This document shows, piece by piece, positions 34,237 through 41,248 of a DNA stretch of 41,720 nt. The notes below the pieces were generated by a model. That model made no database searches and had not been told where the DNA came from. It saw only the letters and a list, made by a program, of their open reading frames with translations. The position numbers and the translations under genes are program-made. Position 1 is the first letter of the stretch. The number at the start of each line of letters is the position of its first letter. The stretch spans positions 1-41,720 of the forward strand of contig JALSQC010000160.1 of assembly GCA_026985625.1 (NCBI GenBank). Reading direction: 5' to 3'. This DNA is from Bacteroidales bacterium. GTDB taxonomy: Bacteria > Bacteroidota > Bacteroidia > Bacteroidales > JAFGXI01.

Positions 34237-34857
34237 TTATCCACAGCCTCCTGTAACTTCTTTTTTCTTACGTTTTATAAGTTTTTTCTTTGGTTTACTT
34301 GCTTGTTCGTTTCCAGATGACACTGTGCTTCCTCCTCCAAAATAGAAACTTGCTCCTTTTCTAAATTCGTATAAGTCTTCTTGTTTTCTATCCCATACAA
34401 TGGGGTTGTATTTTGGCCGTAATATGTTGTCAACCCAAGCATTTAATCCTCCGTCCATAATATAAATATTTTTATATCCTAAACGTGTTAAAATCATCCA
34501 TGCTACATCAGAGTTTGAGCTTCCGTTAGAAAAAATTACCGTGTTATATACATCTTGGTCAAAATAATCTAAGTTTTCCTTTTTTAATAAATCTTTTAAA
34601 GGAATATTAATTGCTCCTTTTAGTGTAAATTTGTTGTATTCGTCGGCAGTTCTTATGTCTATTAGTTGCAACGATGGGTCTTTTGATATTATTGCTTTTG
34701 CAACATCTTCGGTAGTATAAAATCTTGTTCTTTGTATTAATTTTTGCTGTAGTTCGTGAGGCGAAACTTTTGTGTTGTCATTATTGTTGTTTGACATTAA
34801 CAACCATATGCCTGTAATAAGCATTAACCCAATAATAAATTTATCTAGATTTTTCAT
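34237..34857 (-). CDS. Membrane-anchored rhodanese-fold protein lacking the catalytic cysteine, with GGCG tail (first of three)
   Basis: A 206-residue protein. Residues ~7-21 (FIIGLMLITGIWLLM) form a single N-terminal membrane anchor with no lipobox Cys. The rhodanese domain (~45-145) has LQLIDIRTADEYNKFTLKGAINIP and DGGLNAWVD, but the active loop reads VIFSNGSSNSDVA, with Ser110 in place of the catalytic Cys. A poorly ordered Gly/Ser segment (FGGGSTVSSGNEQ) then leads to the tail KPKKKLIKRKKKEVTGGCG. The tail Cys (Cys205) is the only cysteine in the protein, which makes it the only possible thiol for sulfur chemistry here. The gene starts 12 bases after the second YeeE/YedE gene in the operon. 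Confidence 0.87.
   Translation of the reverse strand: MKNLDKFIIGLMLITGIWLLMSNNNNDNTKVSPHELQQKLIQRTRFYTTEDVAKAIISKDPSLQLIDIRTADEYNKFTLKGAINIPLKDLLKKENLDYFDQDVYNTVIFSNGSSNSDVAWMILTRLGYKNIYIMDGGLNAWVDNILRPKYNPIVWDRKQEDLYEFRKGASFYFGGGSTVSSGNEQASKPKKKLIKRKKKEVTGGCG
34240..34296 (-). repeat. 57-base tail-coding repeat, copy 3 (GGCG tail)
   Basis: Encodes the terminal 19 residues of the first tailed rhodanese-fold protein. Minus-strand reading includes AGGAGGT within the Thr-Gly-Gly codons, as in the other copies. Differs from copy 2 at one position. Confidence 0.9.
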
Positions 34858-34869
34858 TTGTTTATAATT

Positions 34870-35490
34870 TTATAGTCCGAGTTCTTCTATTTTTTCAACA
34901 GGTTTTTTTTCGTTTACTCTTTTTTGTATTTTATCAACAACTATAAAAGCAATTATTGCAATTATGAGAACGATAAAAATAAATAGTTCGTTAGACATTC
35001 CTAATTTTTCGGCAATATTTGCTTTTCCTAAACCTCCTTTTGAGCGTAAATTTTGAAATAGGGATTCGTATGTGAAAGCATATCCAAATATACCTATAAA
35101 TACACCTCCAACAAATGCTATTCCGTCAATTTTTCCTGTTGATGCCGCACAAATACTTGTACCGGGGCAAAATCCTCCGAGAATAAATCCTAATCCCATT
35201 ACTATACCTGCTATTAAAGTAGGTATCCAAAATGTTTTTGGATAAAATGTTAGGTTAATATCTATTAATCCGTAGCTGTCCATTAAAAATAATCCTATAG
35301 CACCTGTTAAAGCAGCTGTAAAGAATACTTTTAGAACAACAAAATCATAACCATAAAAAACACCTGCTAATTTTCTGGTATTAGTAAATCCTCCTGCTTC
35401 TAATCCTATACCAAAACCTATACCTATAAATATAGCAATAAATAGGTTTAAAGGATCTGAAATTAATTCTTGTGGAAATAATGGTCCCAT
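34870..35490 (-). CDS. YeeE/YedE-family half-size sulfur transporter, second subunit
   Basis: A 206-residue membrane protein with about five or six membrane segments (plus a C-terminal one near residues 170-190). The family signature is GGFCPGTSICAASTGKIDG (Cys108 and Cys114), the cysteine-bearing motif of YeeE/YedE proteins. The full-length relative YeeE/TsuA imports thiosulfate, with cysteines in the pore taking part. This one is half the size, as in two-gene PmpA/PmpB-type systems, so it probably pairs with the neighbour at 35505-36023. A charged C-terminal segment (QKRVNEKKPVEKIEELGL) extends into the cytoplasm by inference. It lies within the PsrABC-rhodanese operon, 14 bases after its partner. 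Confidence 0.88.
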   Translation of the reverse strand: MGPLFPQELISDPLNLFIAIFIGIGFGIGLEAGGFTNTRKLAGVFYGYDFVVLKVFFTAALTGAIGLFLMDSYGLIDINLTFYPKTFWIPTLIAGIVMGLGFILGGFCPGTSICAASTGKIDGIAFVGGVFIGIFGYAFTYESLFQNLRSKGGLGKANIAEKLGMSNELFIFIVLIIAIIAFIVVDKIQKRVNEKKPVEKIEELGL

Positions 35491-35504
35491 AATTTTTTAT
35501 TTTT

Positions 35505-36023
35505 TTAAATCCATAATTTTCTAAAAAAATATGCAAATGCATATCCTCCGCCAAATACTGCGGCTAATCCAATGTATCCCGATAAGGCGTTAACCGCCAT
35601 TCCGGACATAACTAATCCTGAGGTACAACCTCTCCCTAATTGAGAGCCTATTCCCCATAAAATACCTCCTATAATAGCAGCTATTATTCTGGTTTTGTTT
35701 GTAATTTTTGGCGATTTTCCTACTTTAAAATTAAGTCTACCAAAGTATGCTGCCGATAAAATTGCACCAAAAATAACTCCTATTATTTCGAATATTAACC
35801 AAGAGTTTAGTGGCGATTTTCCTTCGGATACTAATGGAGAGCAGTAAGCCGAATTAAGGGCATAATTATGATTTACACCATTAATTGTAGCAACTACTAC
35901 TTTTTTAAATGCTCCACTTCCGCCTAAACCTTCTCCCGAAAAATAATATGCGGCTATTAGCATTAAGCCTATTATAAAACCGGCTAAATACGGATTCATA
36001 TATTTATTACTTCTATCTTTCAT
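35505..36023 (-). CDS. YeeE/YedE-family half-size sulfur transporter, first subunit
   Basis: A 172-residue membrane protein. Conserved elements are LNSAYCSPLVSEG (Cys61) in a loop after the second hydrophobic segment and GSQLGRGCTSGLVMSGMAVNALSGY (Cys133), the GRGCTSG motif being the hallmark of YeeE/YedE. The family moves thiosulfate or related sulfur species; here the pair of half-size subunits would feed sulfur compounds to, or clear them from, the periplasmic side where the molybdoenzyme works. It starts 13 bases after the NrfD-like subunit stop. Direction of transport and true substrate cannot be read from the sequence. Confidence 0.88.
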   Translation of the reverse strand: MKDRSNKYMNPYLAGFIIGLMLIAAYYFSGEGLGGSGAFKKVVVATINGVNHNYALNSAYCSPLVSEGKSPLNSWLIFEIIGVIFGAILSAAYFGRLNFKVGKSPKITNKTRIIAAIIGGILWGIGSQLGRGCTSGLVMSGMAVNALSGYIGLAAVFGGGYAFAYFFRKLWI

Positions 36024-36036
36024 AATTTTTATAATT

Positions 36037-37032
36037 TTAGTATAAATATCTTGTCAATTGACCTGCCTCAACCATAATAAATCTAAATACCAAGCCTCCT
36101 AATAGTATTAAAAAGGCCGGAACAGCAATAGGTATTTTGTAGCCAAATAATTCCATAAGTTCTAAAAGAGCAGGTAATACTAATCCTATTCCTACAAAAA
36201 ATCCCCAGAATACAGCTGTAAATTCTCCTCCAAGGAATAATGCGGCGGCTTCTTGTTGAACTTCGGAACTTGCTAAATATCCCATAAACATGTGTATTAT
36301 AAAAAATAGCTCTATTGCTACTAGCATTAAATCTATTTTACTAAATGATATTTTCTCGAAATGGTCGCGAGCCATCCACATAATAACTGCTACGCCTGTT
36401 GATACTCCAGATACTAAGAAAAGTGGTCCTAATATAGATGTATTCCATAATGGTCTTGCATTAAATGCTGATAGTAATATTCCTGTATAAACTCCTAATA
36501 TTATTGATAATAATAATAGTATCCAAGCCATAATTTTTTGGTATTTTCTTGCTATTTTAATTATCCATTTTATTATGTGACATTTACCAATAATAATTTT
36601 ATCAACCCATTTTAAAAATTTTGTTATTATTTTACATTTACCATCAAAATAATCTATTATATCGTCAAGGTATAGTAATGGCCAAATGATTGATAACGGG
36701 GTTACTATACCTAGCGTCCAAGCTCCCCAAGACATTGGCGATTCAAATCGTATTGTTGTGTATAATTGCCAAAAGAATTGGGTGTGTTTTAAATCTAAAA
36801 GCAAGGCTAATAGTCCTATAATAATAGCAATTGGAGCAATAATAGGGGATATTTTAACTGCAACATTATATTTATCGGTTTTACCTGTTATAAAAAAGTA
36901 TGTTGCAAAAAATATTAATCCGGCAGCAAGCCCTCCTAAAAATAAATACAATGGTATTTGCCAATGCCATATATGCAAAACCGGGTCTATGTTTGGTATG
37001 TTTCTACCGCTTACAAAAAGTTCTTCTTTCAT
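36037..37032 (-). CDS. NrfD/PsrC-type membrane subunit
   Basis: A 331-residue membrane protein with eight or nine hydrophobic segments and the family's PLYLFLGGLAAGLIFFATYFF opening (GGLAAG near residue 33), followed by LLDLKHTQFFWQLYTTIRFESPMSWGAW, typical of PsrC/NrfD. Such subunits bind quinol and deliver electrons to the iron-sulfur and molybdenum subunits. It has no heme-binding histidine pattern, as expected for this type. Position between the ferredoxin-like subunit (11-base gap) and the YeeE/YedE genes fits a PsrABC-like complex. Substrate of the whole complex is inferred only from neighbours. Confidence 0.9.
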   Translation of the reverse strand: MKEELFVSGRNIPNIDPVLHIWHWQIPLYLFLGGLAAGLIFFATYFFITGKTDKYNVAVKISPIIAPIAIIIGLLALLLDLKHTQFFWQLYTTIRFESPMSWGAWTLGIVTPLSIIWPLLYLDDIIDYFDGKCKIITKFLKWVDKIIIGKCHIIKWIIKIARKYQKIMAWILLLLSIILGVYTGILLSAFNARPLWNTSILGPLFLVSGVSTGVAVIMWMARDHFEKISFSKIDLMLVAIELFFIIHMFMGYLASSEVQQEAAALFLGGEFTAVFWGFFVGIGLVLPALLELMELFGYKIPIAVPAFLILLGGLVFRFIMVEAGQLTRYLY

Positions 37033-37043
37033 TATTCTTTATT

Positions 37044-37577
37044 TTATATTAAAAAATAAACTTGTGGTTTTGTTCCTGCTTCAGGAGCATTAACTTTCCA
37101 TTTTCTTGATTTCAATAATTTTGATACCGGAGAATTTGGATCGTCTAAATCGCCAAAAGTTAAACATCTGGTAGGACAAACCGATACACATGCCGTGTCT
37201 TGTCCTTTTGCCACACGATGGTCGCAGAATGTACATTTATCAACATATCCTTCTGGGTGGAAATATCTTGCTTCGTATGGACATGCTTGAATACATGCTC
37301 CACAGCCAATACATTCGTCGTGAGTAACTTTAACTATTCCTCCCTCGATTATATGGCTAGCTCCTGTAGGACATGTTCTTACACATGGAGCGTCGCCACA
37401 ATGGTTGCATCTTTCGGATCGAATTTCGAGATGTAGTTCCGGATATGTTCCGTCTACATTTTCTACAATCCAATCTCTACAGTAACCATGAGGGACATTA
37501 TTTTCTGTTTGACAAGCAACTACACAGTCGCTACATCCGACACATTTTTTTGTGTCCATTGCCATTGCGTATCTCAT
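37044..37577 (-). CDS. Four-cluster ferredoxin-type subunit of the molybdoenzyme (PsrB-like)
   Basis: A 177-residue protein with four Cys clusters for four [4Fe-4S] centres: C12-C15-C18-C22; C57-C60-C65-C69; C89-C92-C95-C99; and C115-C118-C130-C134. This is the arrangement of PsrB/DmsB/NrfC-type electron-transfer subunits. It has no signal peptide and is probably exported together with the Tat-tagged catalytic subunit. Its ATG overlaps the stop of the catalytic gene (ATGA), so the two are translationally coupled. It passes electrons from the NrfD-like subunit to the molybdopterin subunit. Similar subunits serve sulfite, tetrathionate and arsenate enzymes, so the subunit itself does not fix the substrate. 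Confidence 0.93.
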   Translation of the reverse strand: MRYAMAMDTKKCVGCSDCVVACQTENNVPHGYCRDWIVENVDGTYPELHLEIRSERCNHCGDAPCVRTCPTGASHIIEGGIVKVTHDECIGCGACIQACPYEARYFHPEGYVDKCTFCDHRVAKGQDTACVSVCPTRCLTFGDLDDPNSPVSKLLKSRKWKVNAPEAGTKPQVYFLI

Positions 37578-39817
37578 GCTTTAACCTCCTCGTTATTTGG
37601 GTTATCAGTTAATATTTCAACAAAATTTGATCTCATTCCTGTGCCTCCTGTAACATCGTCTATTAATACTTTTGTTATTAATTCCCAGTCGGCAGCTCCT
37701 TTTCCGTAAGCTGTTTTCATTTGTTTAGCTTTATTTCCAAAACCATGAGGTAAGTAGACTGAATCGAATCTTATTCTTTCGGTAATTCTAACTTTAACAG
37801 GATATGAAGAAACAACTCCGTCTTGATTTCTTAACCACACTTCTTGTCCCGGTTCTAAATATAATAATTTTGCTACTTTTGGGTTTACCCATAAATGATT
37901 TTCGCTTCGTAAATCGTTTAAAAAACGGTTATTTATAGTTCGTCCGAATGTATGCATTGGAACTCTACCGTAAATAAGTCTATAAAAACCGTCCTCGGGT
38001 TGTGGATGTTCTTTAAATACAGGCATAGGGTCGTATCCCATCGCATCTAAGTCGGTAGAGTATAATTCTATTTTTCCGGTATTTGTGTTAAAGAAGTATT
38101 CTTCTCCGTCTTCTAAAAACAAGGCTTCTTCTCTATCGAAAGTTTTAACTCCTATTTTTTTCATTTCTTCTAACGATGTTCCTACTTGTTTTAGTTGCCA
38201 ATCGAGAACTTCTTCTAAATCTTTCCAAGGATAATATTTTTCTAATCCTAATCTTAATCCTATTTCTCTTGCAATCCACCATCCCGGTTTTGATTCGTAC
38301 ATAGGTTTAACGGCCGGCATTCTTAATGCAATTTGCGGTTCTTTATGACGTGTTGTTCTTAAATAATCGTATCGTTCTAAATAGGTGCATTCGGGTAAAA
38401 CAACATCGGCATATCCTGTAATTTCTGATGGCATAGTATCTACAACAACTATAAATTCCATATTTTGGATAGCTTTTTTTGTTTTTTCTTGATCAGGTAT
38501 GGATTGTATTAAGTTTGTTGCGGTAATATACCATGCTTTTATTTTGTGTTTTAATTTGGTATCGGGTAATGATGCGTCTATTAATATATTTGTAACTCCT
38601 GTAAAAGCTCCTTTGTATTTATCTTTTGTAATATCTTTCCATGTCCATTTTGGTTCGGGGTAATGTGGTGTAGGATAATGTGGCACATGTATTTTCTCAG
38701 GAAAATAATATCCTCCTTTTTTTCCCCAAGAACCAAGTAGTGCGTTTAATATTGCTATTGCTCTTGTGCGTTGAGTATCGTCGCCATACCAAGCAGTATG
38801 TCGTCCAGGATGAATTGCTACTGCAGGCGAAGCATTTGCCATTTCTCTTGCAGTTTTTCTAATTAAATCGGGAGCTATATCTGTTTTGGTAAAAGCCCAT
38901 TCGGGTGTATATTTTTTTACATGATTTTTTAAATCGTCAAAGCCATAGGTGTATTGTTCTACATATTTTTTGTCGTATAAATCTTCATAAATTAGAACGT
39001 GCATCCATGCTAAAAGTAAAGCTAAATCTGTTGCAGGTTTAATTGGTAACCAATATTTTGATTTTGATGCAGCAGTTGAGAAACGAGGGTCAACAGTAAT
39101 AACTGTCATTCCTCTGTCGATACCTATTGACATATCTTGCACTATACCATTGTGCATGTTTTCTCCAATGTGACTACCTATTAATACTAAACATTTAGAG
39201 TTTCTAAGGTCGGTTGGTTCCGGAGAACCTATTCCTGCTCCGTATGTATTTATAAATCCTGCTTCTCGTGCTCCTAAACATTGAGCAATTGCTGGTTCTG
39301 CCGTGTTGTCGGAACCAAAAGATTTAAATAAATGTTCAAAGTGATGTGCTGTTGTTCCGTGGTCTAATAAGGCAATGCTCTCATAACCATATTTTTCGCC
39401 AACTTCTTTGGTTTTTTTTGCTACGTAATCTAAAGCTTCGTCCCAAGACACTTCTTTAAAAGTTTGGCTACCTGGTGCTCCTACTCGCATTAAAGGTTTT
39501 TTTAATCGGTCTTTATCGTATAACATTCCTACTCCTCCGGTACCTCTTGGGCATAATCTGCCGGTTGAATGTAAATCGCTATCGTTTCCTATTATTTTTT
39601 GAACTTTGCCATCTGCACCTTTATAAGCAAAAGCTGCACAGTTCCAAAAACAGACTTCGCAAATTGTTGGAGTTCGTTCTGCTTTTGATTCATCTATAGG
39701 AGTTTTTTCTTTTGGCAAAAAACTTGGAACCCAGTCCAAAACAGGATTTGCCAATGCTAAACCTCCTACGCCAATAGCCGAAATTTTAATAAAATCTCTT
39801 CTTGTTTTCTTTTTCAT
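37574..39817 (-). CDS. Tat-exported molybdopterin oxidoreductase, polysulfide/thiosulfate-reductase type
   Basis: A 747-residue catalytic subunit. It starts with a Tat signal (TRRDFIK at residues 5-11, then hydrophobic GVGGLALA). The N-terminal [4Fe-4S] motif is C53-x2-C56-x3-C60-x28-C89 (CEVCFWNC and RLCPRG). Cys180, in AEPAIAQCLGAREAG, is the likely molybdenum ligand, at about the place of the PsrA/PhsA Cys. Molybdopterin-dinucleotide-binding landmarks follow (CLVLIGSHIGENMHNG; TVDPRFSTAASKSKYWLPIKPATDLAL), and the C-terminal domain is present (VNPKVAKLLYLEPGQEVWLRNQDG). Related enzymes reduce polysulfide, thiosulfate or tetrathionate, or oxidise sulfite; the sulfur-handling neighbours favour a sulfur substrate, but which one is open. 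First gene of the operon. Confidence 0.9.
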   Translation of the reverse strand: MKKKTRRDFIKISAIGVGGLALANPVLDWVPSFLPKEKTPIDESKAERTPTICEVCFWNCAAFAYKGADGKVQKIIGNDSDLHSTGRLCPRGTGGVGMLYDKDRLKKPLMRVGAPGSQTFKEVSWDEALDYVAKKTKEVGEKYGYESIALLDHGTTAHHFEHLFKSFGSDNTAEPAIAQCLGAREAGFINTYGAGIGSPEPTDLRNSKCLVLIGSHIGENMHNGIVQDMSIGIDRGMTVITVDPRFSTAASKSKYWLPIKPATDLALLLAWMHVLIYEDLYDKKYVEQYTYGFDDLKNHVKKYTPEWAFTKTDIAPDLIRKTAREMANASPAVAIHPGRHTAWYGDDTQRTRAIAILNALLGSWGKKGGYYFPEKIHVPHYPTPHYPEPKWTWKDITKDKYKGAFTGVTNILIDASLPDTKLKHKIKAWYITATNLIQSIPDQEKTKKAIQNMEFIVVVDTMPSEITGYADVVLPECTYLERYDYLRTTRHKEPQIALRMPAVKPMYESKPGWWIAREIGLRLGLEKYYPWKDLEEVLDWQLKQVGTSLEEMKKIGVKTFDREEALFLEDGEEYFFNTNTGKIELYSTDLDAMGYDPMPVFKEHPQPEDGFYRLIYGRVPMHTFGRTINNRFLNDLRSENHLWVNPKVAKLLYLEPGQEVWLRNQDGVVSSYPVKVRITERIRFDSVYLPHGFGNKAKQMKTAYGKGAADWELITKVLIDDVTGGTGMRSNFVEILTDNPNNEEVKA

Positions 39818-39846
39818 GCTTTAGCTTTTTGTTATATTGATTTTAA

Positions 39847-39875
39847 CAAAAGTAAATAATTAATAAAATTTTCAT
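39847..39875 (-). promoter_or_regulatory. Promoter of the sulfur operon
   Basis: On the minus strand a perfect -7 box TACTTTTG lies at 39854-39847, with an ATG-like -33 element at 39875-39873 (consensus TTG; 18-base spacer, slightly short). Transcription would start near 39840, about 23 bases before the molybdoenzyme ATG at 39817. Confidence 0.5.
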
Positions 39876-39953
39876 TAATTATTTAATATGTTTTTTAACC
39901 TTTTTTAATGTTTTTTTCTTTGATAAGGATATAACTACCTTAATGTCTTTTTT

Positions 39954-41207
39954 TTAAAAAATAGTTAATTTCCAAAAAATATAAAAAATCGAGAATGCCG
40001 ATAAAAATATTATTCCTATCCATGCGTGTATTTTTAACCAAAGTTTTGGACGTGCTTTTACAGGCATGTGTTTGTCGGTTACAACCATATAATTTAAAAT
40101 TGCAAAAAACGGAGCGGTTACAAATGATATTGTTGTTGCTAAATCTACCATAAATTTCATGCTTGAACTAAAAAAGAATAGCAAGGCTAAAGAGCCTGTT
40201 ACAACAATTGTCATCCAAAATATTGATATGCTGCCTGTATTTTTTTTTGTTTCGTTATTTTTTATTAGTTTTATTGATGGAGTTAAAACCCGCGAGTATG
40301 CGTCTAAACATGTTGTTGTTGTGCTAAACATTGTTGTAAGAGCTGCTATTGCTATTATCCAATAAGCCCAAGCTCCTGTGCTTGATGTAAACATTTTTAT
40401 TAATTGTCCTGAAAAAGCTATTCCTTTTGGCGAGAATTTTTCTCCTGAACCGTACATAACTAATGCTCCTAAAGATAAAAAACCTAAAGCAAGTATTATT
40501 GTTCCTATGTATCCAACATTAAAGTCGAAAAGAGATTCTTTAAGTTTTGGTTTATAGCCTGTGTCTTTTTGTTTTGCCACAGACCAAAATGAATGCCATA
40601 TAGAAATATCCAAAGGTGCAGGCATCCAACCTATAAAGGCAATTAAAAATGCAATATCAAGCGATTTTGTAAAATCAAAGTTCTTTGCAAATTCAGGATT
40701 TGGATTGTATCCTAATGAGAAGCTTTTAATAACAGCAAAAATTGTAGTTATAGATAATATTATAATTATAAATTTTATTAATTTATCGAGTATTGCATAT
40801 TTTCCAATAATTAAAATAACCATTGTTACTACAAGTATAATAGCACTTATTGTATTTATTGATATTGATAAATTAAAAATATTTCCTACTAAACCTGCTG
40901 TTACTACAGTTACAGCGGCTTGTATTGCAAACATTGTAGATATTGTGAGAATAATATAAAGAATAACTGCCCATTTCCCTATTTTGCTGTATCCCTGAAC
41001 TAATGTCTTGCCTGTAGATGTTGCGTAACGCGGACCAAATTCAAAAGATGGGTATTTTAAAAAATTGGCTAGTAATAATATCCAAATAAAATAAAATCCA
41101 AAATTGGCTCCGGCACGGGTTGATTGCACAAGATGAGATACTCCTACTGCTGCTCCTGCCCACAATAATCCGGGCCCTAAAGTTTTAAGAATATTTTTTG
41201 ATTTCAT
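39954..41207 (-). CDS. Divergent Nramp-family transporter
   Basis: A 417-residue transporter with about eleven membrane segments. It opens KTLGPGLLWAGAAVGVSHLVQSTRAGANFG and continues with FLKYPSFEFGPRYATSTGKTLVQGY, the general Nramp layout. In canonical Nramp proteins transmembrane helix 1 carries DPGN, whose Asp and Asn hold the metal. Here the aligned stretch is VGVS, so both ligands are missing. The helix 6 MPH motif reads MPAP, keeping Met but losing His. I infer a substrate other than Mn2+/Fe2+, or a different coupling. Lies between the sulfur operon and ribA/ribBA, in the same direction, with no obvious promoter; the gap to the molybdoenzyme is 136 bases. Family assignment is by overall pattern. 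Confidence 0.8.
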   Translation of the reverse strand: MKSKNILKTLGPGLLWAGAAVGVSHLVQSTRAGANFGFYFIWILLLANFLKYPSFEFGPRYATSTGKTLVQGYSKIGKWAVILYIILTISTMFAIQAAVTVVTAGLVGNIFNLSISINTISAIILVVTMVILIIGKYAILDKLIKFIIIILSITTIFAVIKSFSLGYNPNPEFAKNFDFTKSLDIAFLIAFIGWMPAPLDISIWHSFWSVAKQKDTGYKPKLKESLFDFNVGYIGTIILALGFLSLGALVMYGSGEKFSPKGIAFSGQLIKMFTSSTGAWAYWIIAIAALTTMFSTTTTCLDAYSRVLTPSIKLIKNNETKKNTGSISIFWMTIVVTGSLALLFFFSSSMKFMVDLATTISFVTAPFFAILNYMVVTDKHMPVKARPKLWLKIHAWIGIIFLSAFSIFYIFWKLTIF

Positions 41208-41248
41208 AATAAAAATTAAATGTTTATATATTAATCAAATAAATATAA

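Noticed and set aside
32411..34296. The 57-base repeats as attachment sites or a small mobile element
   Set aside because: All copies are in the same reading frame exactly at the gene ends, with no integrase, transposase or target duplication nearby.
37640..37660. VTGGTG near the C-terminus of the molybdoenzyme as a fourth GGCG-type tail
   Set aside because: It is followed by more coding sequence, has Thr instead of Cys, no basic stretch, and fits the normal C-terminal domain of this enzyme family; the 11-base DNA match is too short to mean anything.
39897..39953. AAGG...CCTT hairpin after the Nramp-like gene as a terminator
   Set aside because: The arms match over four bases only with a large loop; not distinguishable from chance in such AT-rich DNA.
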